From Planctomycetota bacterium (GTDB lineage: Bacteria; Planctomycetota; Planctomycetia; Gemmatales; Gemmataceae): a stretch of 64,000 bases of DNA. A model generated the notes under the pieces. The model was given only the letters and a program-made list of their open reading frames with translations, was not told where the DNA came from and did not search any database. The position numbers and the translations under genes are program-made. This document shows, one piece after another, positions 15,771-25,600 of the stretch (position 1 is the first letter of the stretch; each line of letters opens with the position of its first letter). The stretch spans positions 24,042-88,041 of the forward strand of contig JACPPF010000101.1 of NCBI GenBank assembly GCA_016191165.1. The letters run 5' to 3'.

Positions 15771-17333
15771 TTACTCCGACATCCACGGCTTGCTGTTGTG
15801 CCACGGCTTCGCTGCCGCTGTTGCAGTTGTCGAAACACGAACTTGGCCCTGGCTCACGGATGCTCCCAGAGTTCCAGTTTCAGCAGCCTTTTCTTCCTTT
15901 TTCTCGTCCAGCTTTGAGAAGGTTAAGCCGGTTGCAACGTAAGCCGAACCTTGCTTCGTGAATTCTTCCTTGACCTCCTCATCATCAAGTTGGTCGTACA
16001 TCTCGGACGAAATACGGATTTGCTTCGCCGCCGAAATGTACTGAAGCCGTTCGGCTTCCGTGACTTCTGGGCCGAAGCAGATTGTGATCCGCTCCCCCTT
16101 TTTGCCGAGTCGAGTCACGATCACCTTGCCAACGTCCAGACCGACCGCAACGTGAATGTCCTTTCGGTCGGTCAAATGCTCGTTGAGGACATGCTCCATC
16201 GAAGATTGCAGCCCAATTGCGAGATCGACGGCATCCTGGCATCGGTCGGCGTGACTCGATTGGCCGCTCGGAAGGTGCAGGATTCCCAAGATGCAATCGC
16301 CACGATGTTGTAGCACCAGCCCTTCGTAGTCGGTTTCTGCGACCGAATGGAATTCCGACCGGATCATGTGGAACTGGCGAATAAGGCTGACCACCTTTTC
16401 GTCGGTTTCAGCCTCCTGGACATAGCGGGTGAAGCCGTCGAGATCGGCGTAAAAGGCGATTGCCTCAGTCCTCTTGCAGTTACGCTCGCTGAGACTCGAC
16501 ACATCAATCAGAACGGTCGCCTCTGAAATCTCGATTTCAGAGAGAGCCAAAGCATCTCGATGCTCTTCGGTCTTTTTTCGCCAAGCAGCAGGCTTCCAGA
16601 CCACGCCGAGTTTCTTCGCCAACTCTGGATGGGTGGTCCACCGCAAGCCAGTCGCTCGGTGGGTCTGGACGCCGGAAACTGCTTCATCCTTGACGAAGTA
16701 TTCCTGGAGGAAGTCCGGCAGCACGTCGTACATTTCCGACGTGATCGTGATCGTGTCTCTGCCGCCTATGATCTTCGCAGCAAGATTGGCGCATGTGCCG
16801 AGCGAGATCAGTTCCCGCTTTCCGGTTTTCCCGACATTGGCGAGGTAGCTTGTACCACTCGACAAACCCACGGCGCTGTTGAAGTCACGAACGTCGTTGA
16901 AAACGTCGTTGAAGATTTCCAGGACGTAGGTGTTTTGCGTTATGGCATGGGTCACAGCGAGCTTGGCCCGGTTGCCATCCTTCGGGCTTTCGTCGCCGTC
17001 GTAGGGCCTGAAGACAAGGCCGTGCGCCCGCACGGTCTGACGCTGGATGTCACCAACGTCGTCCTGGTCCATGAGTTCGCCTTGGACTCGCCGAAGTACG
17101 CTGGAGGCCCGCAGAAGTTTTCGCTGCTTCTGCAAGTCGTTCCCGGCGTCTTGAACTGCCCGGTGGAAGTTGGGTACGTCAACGTAAAGGTGAACGCCTT
17201 TGGCACGTCGAACGTCCTTCTTTCCCAGGTTCGTGAAGTCCATTGTCCTGGCGAGGTCTTGGACATTCAGATCAAAATCGCTGAAGTCGTTTGCCCTGAC
17301 CCGCTCCTTCGAGCGCTTCTCGTTCCAAGCCAT
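15771..17333 (-). CDS. pycC: Pycsar-type cyclase with two cyclase-homology domains
   Basis: 520-residue class III-like nucleotide cyclase. The second catalytic domain (about 288-480) has FYADLDGFTRYV with the metal-binding Asp pair near 295-297, RGDCILG near 344 and a GLDVGKVIVTRLG strand. The first (about 45-240) is a divergent copy (VHLYVDVPNFHRAV; SAVGLSSGTSYLANVGKTGK). The C-terminus is a Ser/Glu-rich tail. Known Pycsar cyclases make cCMP or cUMP; which base this one makes cannot be read with confidence. Start is ATG at 17333 with GGAG seven bases upstream; the frame extends to 17396. It is transcribed leftward from the 206-base region shared with the XRE gene. Confidence 0.88.
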   Translation of the reverse strand: MAWNEKRSKERVRANDFSDFDLNVQDLARTMDFTNLGKKDVRRAKGVHLYVDVPNFHRAVQDAGNDLQKQRKLLRASSVLRRVQGELMDQDDVGDIQRQTVRAHGLVFRPYDGDESPKDGNRAKLAVTHAITQNTYVLEIFNDVFNDVRDFNSAVGLSSGTSYLANVGKTGKRELISLGTCANLAAKIIGGRDTITITSEMYDVLPDFLQEYFVKDEAVSGVQTHRATGLRWTTHPELAKKLGVVWKPAAWRKKTEEHRDALALSEIEISEATVLIDVSSLSERNCKRTEAIAFYADLDGFTRYVQEAETDEKVVSLIRQFHMIRSEFHSVAETDYEGLVLQHRGDCILGILHLPSGQSSHADRCQDAVDLAIGLQSSMEHVLNEHLTDRKDIHVAVGLDVGKVIVTRLGKKGERITICFGPEVTEAERLQYISAAKQIRISSEMYDQLDDEEVKEEFTKQGSAYVATGLTFSKLDEKKEEKAAETGTLGASVSQGQVRVSTTATAAAKPWHNSKPWMSE

Positions 17334-17401
17334 CTTGATTCTCCGTTTCAGAACGAGGGGTTGGCGAGCGGCAAGAATGCCGCAACCCACGACCAATCCC
17401 T

Positions 17402-17424
17402 TAGCTATCGGTATACACTATAGT
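17402..17424. promoter_or_regulatory. AT-rich palindrome cluster between divergent operons
   Basis: In GC-rich surroundings this stretch holds three nested self-complementary words, TAGCTA (17402-17407), GTATAC (17411-17416) and ACTATAGT (17417-17424). On the minus strand TTGACT (17443-17438) and TATAGT (17422-17417) are 15 bases apart, a possible promoter for the cyclase operon. It is a candidate operator for the adjacent XRE regulator, which reads the other way. Confidence 0.4.
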
Positions 17425-17539
17425 TCGCAAAACAGGAAGTCAAGACGGCAGGCGGTTGAAAAGCCACGAACGAAGCCGTAGACTGTCTGCCACGGATTTT
17501 TGCCGAGAGTGTGGGTTGCCCCCGGACAAGGAGCATCGA

Positions 17540-17950
17540 GTGACTGGCGTAGGCGAGCGGATAAAGGAGAGGCGTCTGGAAATCGGCTGGACGCAGGACC
17601 AACTCTGCACAAAAGCAGGTTTGTCCAAGAGCTTTTTGTCGGAATTGGAGAACGGCAAACGCAGCGTAAGTGCCGCCAATCTTCTGGACATTGCCCGTGC
17701 GTTGAACGTCTCCCTGGATTACTTGATGACGGGCAAAGCCAGCAAGGAAACGCCGAGCGAAGTGGCGTTACCTTCTTCGCTGGCAAAGTTCGCAGCAGAA
17801 GAAGGACTATCGCTGCGACAGACGTTGATGTTGCTTGACATGCACAAGCAGATTTTGGCCCACCGCAGCGCCAAGAAAAAGGAAGGGCTTGAAGGGGTGG
17901 ATTGGCAGAAGTTTTACGAAGGTGTGAAGGAATTTCTGGAAAACGAATGA
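17540..17950 (+). CDS. XRE-family helix-turn-helix regulator
   Basis: 136-residue repressor-type protein with an HTH of the Cro/CI (XRE) class at residues 4-60 (GERIKERRLEIGWTQDQLCT, GLSKSFLSELENGKRSVS, LDIARALNVSLDYLM). A helical C-terminal part follows (FYEGVKEFLENE). I chose the GTG at 17540, which is preceded by GGAG. An in-frame extension to a TTG at 17456 would add a CRECG segment and is less likely. Its stop overlaps the start of the ImmA/IrrE gene (ATGA), the usual order for a regulator removed by protease action. It probably controls the big defence locus, the divergent Pycsar operon, or both. Confidence 0.85.
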   Translation: MTGVGERIKERRLEIGWTQDQLCTKAGLSKSFLSELENGKRSVSAANLLDIARALNVSLDYLMTGKASKETPSEVALPSSLAKFAAEEGLSLRQTLMLLDMHKQILAHRSAKKKEGLEGVDWQKFYEGVKEFLENE

Positions 17951-19038
17951 CCCGGTTGGACGCTGCCACTGAAATTCTCGAACTCGCCAAAGAACTGGGC
18001 GTCGGCGCAGCTGCGCCTGTGGACGGCATCCTCGATTACTGCCGTCACCGCATCGACGGCTGGGTTGCTGAGGCTGGCGGCGTTACGGGCATCGACGCCC
18101 TGGAATCGCTCGTTACGAAGCGGCTTCAGATGGTCTTCGAGGAGATCAGGAGCGAAGAGGATTTCGACCGGCTCACCGAGGTTTATGCACGAGGCAAGAA
18201 GGAATTCGTCTTCGCCGGAATGCGGACGAAATTCGATGACGACGGCAACCCGACCTTCGGTGCGTTGGTGCTGAGGCGGAATGCGACGGCTGATTCGCCG
18301 GATCGGTTTGTCGCCGTGATCGACTGCCGTGGCAACAAGCTGGCCCGTCGCTTCTTCACCCGCTGGCACGAGATCGCCCACCGACTGACAACCCACGCCG
18401 ATGGCGGTGCAACGGAGCCGGGCTACCGTTCGGAACACGATCCCATCGAACGGATGATGGACGAAATCGCCGGTCACGTTGGTTTCTACGGCCCGATCTT
18501 CGACCCGGCGTACCAGCAGGCCAGCTTTGGGAAATCGCACCTGACCTTCAGCACGGTCGAGGCCATCATCAGCGAGGCGTTCCCCACCGCCAGCTTCCAG
18601 GCCACGCTGTTCGCCTGCGCTCGTCGCCTGACGACGCCGGTGGTCTACTTGGAAGCGGCCCTGGCCCACAAAAAAGAAGTGAAGCGAAAGCTGGCGACTC
18701 CAAGCATGTTCGGTGACGACCCGCCGCCCGGTGAACTGCGAGCCGTGAAGGTGATCCCGAACAAGGCGGCGCAGCAGGATGGGTTCACGATCCCGACCAA
18801 CATGCGTGTGCCTGCGGCTTCGGTGCTTCATCGTCTCTTCGATGCCGAACCGTTGACCGATGATGATGACAATGAAGACCTGAGCCAATGGGAATCGAGA
18901 GGCAAGACGCTCGAACGCCGGGCCGTGGTCGTGGAAGGCCGGAAGGTTGCCGACCGGGTGATTGCGATTGTGCAGCCGGTGGAAAAGAGGCGTGCTAGAG
19001 ATCACTGCGCACAGCGCAACTCCTTGTTCACAACATAA
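17947..19038 (+). CDS. ImmA/IrrE-family metallo-endopeptidase
   Basis: 363-residue protein with a zinc-protease motif HEIAH at residues 141-145 (RWHEIAHRLTTH). The downstream acidic residue lies in the NERMMDEIAGH-type segment at about 178 (IERMMDEIAGHVGFYGP). ImmA/IrrE proteases cleave partner XRE repressors when DNA damage or infection is sensed, derepressing target genes. The pairing with the XRE gene by ATGA overlap supports that role here. The C-terminal 150 residues are an added domain of unknown function. The start is the ATG at 17947, not the longer frame from 17902. Confidence 0.9.
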   Translation: MTRLDAATEILELAKELGVGAAAPVDGILDYCRHRIDGWVAEAGGVTGIDALESLVTKRLQMVFEEIRSEEDFDRLTEVYARGKKEFVFAGMRTKFDDDGNPTFGALVLRRNATADSPDRFVAVIDCRGNKLARRFFTRWHEIAHRLTTHADGGATEPGYRSEHDPIERMMDEIAGHVGFYGPIFDPAYQQASFGKSHLTFSTVEAIISEAFPTASFQATLFACARRLTTPVVYLEAALAHKKEVKRKLATPSMFGDDPPPGELRAVKVIPNKAAQQDGFTIPTNMRVPAASVLHRLFDAEPLTDDDDNEDLSQWESRGKTLERRAVVVEGRKVADRVIAIVQPVEKRRARDHCAQRNSLFTT

Positions 19039-19129
19039 GAGGGTAGGGTTTTCCTTCATACAGGAGCGAATCAGGAAGAGACAACAACAACCAAGGATGA
19101 AGGCTCGTGGAAACACTCAGGGCTGACCC

Positions 19130-22100
19130 ATGATTCCTGACACGAAAAACCAGTATCGCACCATTCTGGAGAACGAGCCTCCGGCGTTCTTTGATCGTGT
19201 CAACACGCCTTGGGATCAGGTTCCCGACTTGGAGGACTACAACCGCCAAGCCTACTTGCGCATCGTTCGAGCGCTCAAAGACCTCACCCGCTTGTCACCG
19301 GGCCAAACCGGATCAAACACGCAAGGCGTGCTAATCCTCGGTGAAGCGGGAACTGGCAAGACGCATTTGTTGATGCGGGTCGCACGGAATTTGGCCGAGA
19401 CGAACCACATCCTTTTCATTCGCAAGCCAAACAACGAGGAGGCTGTCGCACAGCATATCTGGGCTAACGTCGTCAGCAGTCTTGCGAGGACCATCCCAAC
19501 CAAGACAAGTGTGCGAAGTCAGCTAGACGACTTGTTGGCACACGTTTTCTCCAGAGTGCTGATTCCCGAATTCGAGCAGGACATCCGTGACGACAAGGAT
19601 GCCGATCAGAAGCGCCGTTGGGTCGCCCGGCTTCAAGAAGACCCGTACAACCTGTTCAACATGCTGGGAGAGGGTGAGAAGCGACAGGACAATCTGGATC
19701 GAATCAGGAAGCGAACTCTCAAGTATCTCCAGTTCACTCATCCTGACGTGGACCAAACCATCGCCCGTGTGCTTATCACCTACTGCTTCGTCGTCCGAGA
19801 GGATCGAAAGCGAGTTCTGCTGACGTGGCTTGCCGGACAGGACGTTGACGAAACTGAGGCCAAAGACTTGGGCCTACCGCCGTCCTGGGTCACTCTGAAT
19901 GAAACGTCCGGCGATGCTTCAACCCAACAGCAGCGTGAAGATCAGGCGCTTCGGGCGATTCGTACCGTTGGGATTCTCTCGACATACTATCAACCGCTCA
20001 TTCTTGCATTCGACCAACTGGAGGGCCTACGGGATCAGCCACGCCTCACGCACAAATTGGGAGATGCCGTGCGTGAAATCTTCACGATGGCTCCGAATTT
20101 CCTCGTCATCACCTGCATTTTTCCATCGCTATGGGAGACGTGGTTTTCTCCGACGCTTGACCAGAGTGTGAGCGAACGCATCGCCCAACAGGTCGTCAAA
20201 CTCGATACTTTCGGGCCGCAGCATGGCCTCAATCTGCTGGCAACGCACCTGGAGCCATCGTTCATTAAGCATCGACTGCCGACGAACATTTTCCCGTTCA
20301 CCCCGGAGGACGTGCAGCAATTATGCCGCAAGGCCACTTCGCCCCGCTCGTTCATTCAAGTGGCCCGTCACGAGTTTCAGTCTTGGCTCGATGGCAGCCT
20401 TTCTTCATCCGCAGGAGTTCCTGTCACTACCAGCAAGACGGTTTTTCAAGCGGAGATTGATGACGTAATCAAGACCGCCCTTGCTCGTTTCGAGGAATCA
20501 CTGCGGAAGTCGTTCGCATCGGAAATGGTGCTGGAACAGGACTTTTTCGGTCGAATCCGCACCCTCACGGAAACACTTCTGTTCTCGTCAGGAAATGGCG
20601 TCGAATTGGGCAAGGCAACTTGCCGCCATTTCGTGATGCCCCCGAATGTGATTATTCGCCATTCAGCGAGCCGAACCTCACTGTGCCTTGCGGTCATGAA
20701 CAGCGAGGGGACATCCTTCGCTGCTCGTATGCGCAACCTCAATAAGTGCCTCAAGGACGGGGATCAGTTCACCCACCTATTGATGATCCGTGATCGGCGG
20801 TGCAAACGACTCGGTGCGAAGAGTCAAGAACACCTAGAAGATGCACAGTCCAAAGGGGCAACCTACGTTCAGGCCGGTCAGGATGAGATGACGTGCCTCA
20901 ACGCTGTTTACGACACGCTTGTTGCAGTCGAAGAACACGATCTCACGGTCGGCGACCACGAGATCGACAAGCGGCAAGTCGTCGGCTTTCTTCGGAATGA
21001 ACGTGTCCTGAGCAAGACCGAGTTCTTCCGACATGCGGGACGGCACTGCCCGCCCTTGGCAGAGGTCGTTGGAGTGGAAGGGCCGCAGTCTAGCCATCTA
21101 CCAAAGCCGACAACTGCACCACCAGTTCAACGACAGCCGACTGAACCACAGAAGGCTGTGGCGAGACCGCCATTGTCGCCGCACCCCAAGAATCCGCAAC
21201 CGCCTGTTCAGAAGGCGATGGTGGAAATCGTCATTGGTGATGACGTGTTGGATAGTCCGCACGTTGGCATTTTGGGGGAACTTCGTGACGGGCGCAAGAG
21301 GCTGGGCATTTCATTGACCAAACCTCAGTGTTTGGTCTTGCTCGGATATATGGGGTCCGGGAAATCCTATGCTTTGGGCGTCCTGATCGAGAACGCTCTC
21401 CTGACGCAGCCAGGGCTGATCGAGCAGTCACGTCCGATGAGTGTCGTTGCCTTCAACTATCGTCGCAATCCACAATCTCGCTTTGAACATGGCGGCTTCG
21501 CCATACCCAACAGCGAGCCGGGCGAAATCATGACCCTGGCTCAGAAGTACGGCGCACAGCCCAAGGCGGTCGAGACAGTTAATGTGTTCGGCTATCAGGA
21601 GGAATTGCCCCGACGTGCAGCGGAGTACGGCTCACTCAAGTCGTTTCCAATTCAGTTCCGGCCCGATGAACTCGGTGCGGAGCATTGGGAAATCCTGATG
21701 AAACCGCCGACTCGTGAAGCGGAGTACATGGACATCATCCGGGACATCATTCAGAAACTCTTTTATCAGGAACGACTCACCTTCAAGAACCTTGAGCGGG
21801 CCATCCAGACCGACGAACGGATGTCGAATACTCAGCGGCGTCGGGCGATGAATCGACTCAGCTTTGCGGAGCGCTGGATTTCAGACAATCGCCCCTACGA
21901 ATGGGCCGATGTGCTTCAAGAAGGGTCGCTGAACATCTTCGACCTCCGAATGCAGGCGATGGAAGCATCGGAAGCACTGAAACTCTGCCTCATCATCACT
22001 GATTTGGTTCGTCGGACGAAAAACGGTGTGAACAAGATGGTCGTTTTTGACGAGGCGCACGAGTACGTCGATTGCAAGGAACTCGTCGGCGAGTTGGAGA

Positions 22101-22609
22101 ATGCGATCACGCAGATTCGGCACGATGGCTTGTCTTTTGTTCTGGCCTCGCAGTTCCCGGAACGCATCCCGGAGAGAATCTTCAAGTACCTCCTCACACG
22201 CTTGATTTTCAAGCTGCCCAACGCCAAGGCAATCAACTACGTTCGACATGCCGCTCCCAACTTGGAAAGCCTTTCGCCGCAGAAGGTTTCCAACCTGGAC
22301 CTGGAGCAAGGCGTGTGCTTCGTACAGACGGATGACGACTGCACTGACATCTTGATGCGAGTACCGCAGGCTCTTGAAGTCCGGCCACGTTGCACCATGC
22401 ACGGAGGAGCGACCATTCGTCAGACAGAAGTACCAGGAAGTGAAGTAACCTCGGAAGTTGCCGAGGGCGAAATCGAGCCGGAATTCGAGGAGTTGGAAGC
22501 CGAGCTTTGTCCGGCTTGCGGTGAGGAACTTGTCCTCAAGCGAAGCCGTTCGGGGCCGATGATGGTGTGCAATACTTACCCCAAATGCAAATACGCTCGC
22601 AGAGCGTAG
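19130..22609 (+). CDS. Large dual-ATPase protein (AAA plus HerA-like) with zinc ribbon
   Basis: 1159 residues. The N-terminal AAA-type ATPase has Walker A GEAGTGKT at residues 71-78; the remainder to about 700 includes DEAD-helicase-like linker helices. A proline-rich linker (PTTAPPVQRQPTEPQKAVAR, near 665-685) leads to a HerA/FtsK-like motor with Walker A GYMGSGKS near 739-746 and Walker B VVFDEAHEYVD near 971. The end is a topoisomerase-type zinc ribbon (CPACGEEL...CNTYPKCKYARR, 1126-1155). The expected role is a DNA-loading or translocating motor of a multi-gene defence system. It is the first effector gene after the XRE/ImmA pair, 91 bases downstream. The helicase gene starts 57 bases after its stop, probably in one operon. 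BREX-like motor proteins are an alternative family comparison. Confidence 0.8.
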   Translation: MIPDTKNQYRTILENEPPAFFDRVNTPWDQVPDLEDYNRQAYLRIVRALKDLTRLSPGQTGSNTQGVLILGEAGTGKTHLLMRVARNLAETNHILFIRKPNNEEAVAQHIWANVVSSLARTIPTKTSVRSQLDDLLAHVFSRVLIPEFEQDIRDDKDADQKRRWVARLQEDPYNLFNMLGEGEKRQDNLDRIRKRTLKYLQFTHPDVDQTIARVLITYCFVVREDRKRVLLTWLAGQDVDETEAKDLGLPPSWVTLNETSGDASTQQQREDQALRAIRTVGILSTYYQPLILAFDQLEGLRDQPRLTHKLGDAVREIFTMAPNFLVITCIFPSLWETWFSPTLDQSVSERIAQQVVKLDTFGPQHGLNLLATHLEPSFIKHRLPTNIFPFTPEDVQQLCRKATSPRSFIQVARHEFQSWLDGSLSSSAGVPVTTSKTVFQAEIDDVIKTALARFEESLRKSFASEMVLEQDFFGRIRTLTETLLFSSGNGVELGKATCRHFVMPPNVIIRHSASRTSLCLAVMNSEGTSFAARMRNLNKCLKDGDQFTHLLMIRDRRCKRLGAKSQEHLEDAQSKGATYVQAGQDEMTCLNAVYDTLVAVEEHDLTVGDHEIDKRQVVGFLRNERVLSKTEFFRHAGRHCPPLAEVVGVEGPQSSHLPKPTTAPPVQRQPTEPQKAVARPPLSPHPKNPQPPVQKAMVEIVIGDDVLDSPHVGILGELRDGRKRLGISLTKPQCLVLLGYMGSGKSYALGVLIENALLTQPGLIEQSRPMSVVAFNYRRNPQSRFEHGGFAIPNSEPGEIMTLAQKYGAQPKAVETVNVFGYQEELPRRAAEYGSLKSFPIQFRPDELGAEHWEILMKPPTREAEYMDIIRDIIQKLFYQERLTFKNLERAIQTDERMSNTQRRRAMNRLSFAERWISDNRPYEWADVLQEGSLNIFDLRMQAMEASEALKLCLIITDLVRRTKNGVNKMVVFDEAHEYVDCKELVGELENAITQIRHDGLSFVLASQFPERIPERIFKYLLTRLIFKLPNAKAINYVRHAAPNLESLSPQKVSNLDLEQGVCFVQTDDDCTDILMRVPQALEVRPRCTMHGGATIRQTEVPGSEVTSEVAEGEIEPEFEELEAELCPACGEELVLKRSRSGPMMVCNTYPKCKYARRA

Positions 22610-22666
22610 GACGAGTGGCGACGTGGCAGAAACAATGCTGTGAATCGCAACAAGGCTTTTGGAACC

Positions 22667-25600
22667 ATGACAACAAAAGCGTTACCAATCCCCGAAGTCG
22701 GGCAAGCCGTGCGGGTGCGCAGCCGTCTGGCCACGGTCAGGGCGGTTGAACCCTACGACAGCCGTACCGTGCAGGGGCGGCTCCACGTCGTTGATGTCGA
22801 ATACCTCGATGATTTCCGCTACCCGGAAGCCGAACAACTCTTGTGGGAAGTCGAGGCCACGGCGTCAATCCTCGGCAGCACGTCGCTCCCCGGTGTAGAC
22901 GCCAACCGGCCAGACAGTCCCCAGGCCCTTCAAGCATTCGTCAACGCCCATCGGTGGACCCGGCTGAACCGTCTTCGTGAGAAGGACGGTCTGGAGGACG
23001 AGCCGCTGCTCGGCGTCTGGAACTCGGCCATCCAGGTCCATCCGTACCAACTGGAGCCGGTCATCCGTGCGCTGTCGATGCCCCGTGTCAGCCTCCTTCT
23101 TGCCGATGGGGTGGGCCTGGGCAAAACGATCCAGTCGGGCCTTGTGCTGGAAGAGTTGCTTCTGCGGCGGCGCATCCGGCGCATTCTCGTTCTTTGCCCG
23201 GCGATGCTCCAGCGGCAGTGGAAGTACGAGCTTCGTCGCAAATTCAACCTCGATTTCGAGGTCATCGACTCCGACTCGACCTTCCAGCTTCGCCGCCGCC
23301 TGGGGATCGACACGAACCCGTGGAAGGCATTCCCTCGCATCATCACGTCGATGGACTATCTGCGAATGCCCGACATTTTGCAGCAGTTCCTTCAGGCATC
23401 GGGGGCCGGACCTGACGCCGAGGCCAACGGCCATCGAACGATGCCGCACGCTCCGTGGGATTTGCTGATCGTGGACGAGTGCCATCATTTTGCACCGCAG
23501 GCAGGCAACCGGGCCAGCCAGCGGACCCGGATGCTGCGGGAAGTGCGATTTCTCTTCGAGCATCGCATCTTCGCCTCAGCCACGCCGCACAACGGCAAGA
23601 CGGTTTGCTTCACCGGCCTGCTGGAATTGCTCGATCCCATCCGATTTCAGATGACGGTCGAGATGGACGAGAAGGACAAGAGCCATCTCACCGAAGTCCG
23701 CATTCGCCGGTTGAAGGACGACATCAACAAGCAGTCGTTGCGCCCGCCTTTCGCCGAGCAGTTGCCGCCCGTGGAATTGCCGATCAGTATTACGGCAAAG
23801 GAATCGGCCCTGTACGAAGCCTTGCGGGAATACCGCAATAAGGGTCAAGCGGCCCTGGGCAGCGCATCGGCAGCCGAACGCTGGCTCAGTCAGTTCATCT
23901 ACTCCTTGCTCACCAAGCGCCTGCTTTCCTGCCCCCTCGCTCTGGCCCGGACGTGGTGGAGGCACTTGGAGGACGATCCCGAAAACGACGTTGACGCACC
24001 AAGGCTGTTCGACATGGCCCGTGTCTCTGCGGAGCGTGCCGAAGAACAAACGAAAAGCGACGACGAGAAGTCGATTCTCGAAGAAGATGCGGCCCGTTAC
24101 AGCGGCGCATATTTTCGGAGCCAGAACCAAACCGTCGAACACCTTCAGAGCCGTGTGAACAAGGCACTGGAGGCCCTCGGATATGACCGGCGAACCGTCG
24201 AAGACCCCGGCAAGCTCGCTGCGTTGGCCAAGAAGTCCGACTCAAAGACCGAGGCCCTCGTCGCCTGGATCAAGAAGAACCTGTTCGCTGGCGGCAAGCT
24301 GCGTGACGACGAACGCCTCATCGTCTTCACCGAGTACAAGGAGACTTTGTTCTTCCTCGAACAGCGGTTGCTTCAGGAGGGCTTCGACAAGAACACGCTC
24401 CGAATCCTCTGCGGCGGCATGAATCTCGATGAATTCGAGGCCGTGAAATCTGAGTTTGAAGACCCGACCGCCGCCGTGCGTCTGCTCCTGGCGACCGATG
24501 CCGCATCCGAAGGCATCAACATGCAGGAGTGCTGCCGCTGGGTCATCCATTACGACATCCCCTGGTCGCCCTCGAAGCTGCAACAACGAAACGGTCGTGT
24601 TTCCCGCCACGGGCAAGTCCGGGATGTCAGCGTCCATTATTTCCGCTGCAACGAAGAAGAGGACATGAACTTCCTTTTCCGTGTTGCTGAGAAGGTCGAG
24701 CAAGTGCGTCAAGACCTGGGCAGCGTGGAGCGCATCTTCGATGCCGCCATCCAGCGCCACTTCCAAGGCAAGAAGACGAGCATCGAACAGGTCGGCCTGT
24801 TCGTCGGCCAGCAACTTGAAAACGATCCTGCCAGAGAACTCGACCACGAGTCGCCCGGCGAAATTGCCGACATCACCCGCCGTGCCAAGGAACTCCTCGA
24901 AAGCACCGATAACCGGCTTGGCATTTCTCCGCTGGCGCTCCACGACATCCTTCGGGCGGCGATCACGGTCGAGGGCAATGGCTCGATTGAGGAGATCGCC
25001 GGTCGCCCCGGCTTCTATCGACTCAAGCCGCCAGCACGATGGGAAGGACTCGCCCGCCAAACGCTGACCATTGGCTCTCGAACCGACCGCATGGAATTGG
25101 TGTTCGATGCCGCCCTGGTCGAAGAAGAAGTTTCCGGTCGCCGGGTCATGCGGATCAAGAAGCATCAGGTGTTGTTGCGGCTGGGGCATCCGATAATGCG
25201 GCAGGCGATGGCAACACTCAGCCGTCAGTTACATGATCCTGAAGGTCGCAATGCCGTCTTCCGCTGGTCCATTGCGGCGCTGCAACGCACCGGTTTTGAA
25301 GCCCTGCTCGTCTTCCATTACACGCTCACCGCCATCAACGAGTTGCGGGAACCGCTGCACGATGAAGTCCTTTCGTCGGTGTTCCGCATCGAGGGGAACA
25401 AGATCGGGCTTGTCGAAGATCAGTTCAAGCAAACCGTGCTGCAAAGCCAGCTTCATGCGATCAAGTCCTCGGTTCGGCTCGATGATTGGATGCGCACGCT
25501 CCGTGGCCACTGGTTCCAGCACAAGGCCGAACTGGAAAAGTATCTCGGTCGGAAGGAGGCCGAGATGGGGAAGGTCTTCGCTGGTCGTGCCAGCACCGCA

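Noticed and set aside
17914..19116. 400-residue minus-strand frame
   Set aside because: Antisense to the ImmA/IrrE gene, where HEIAH and the coupled start support the plus strand.
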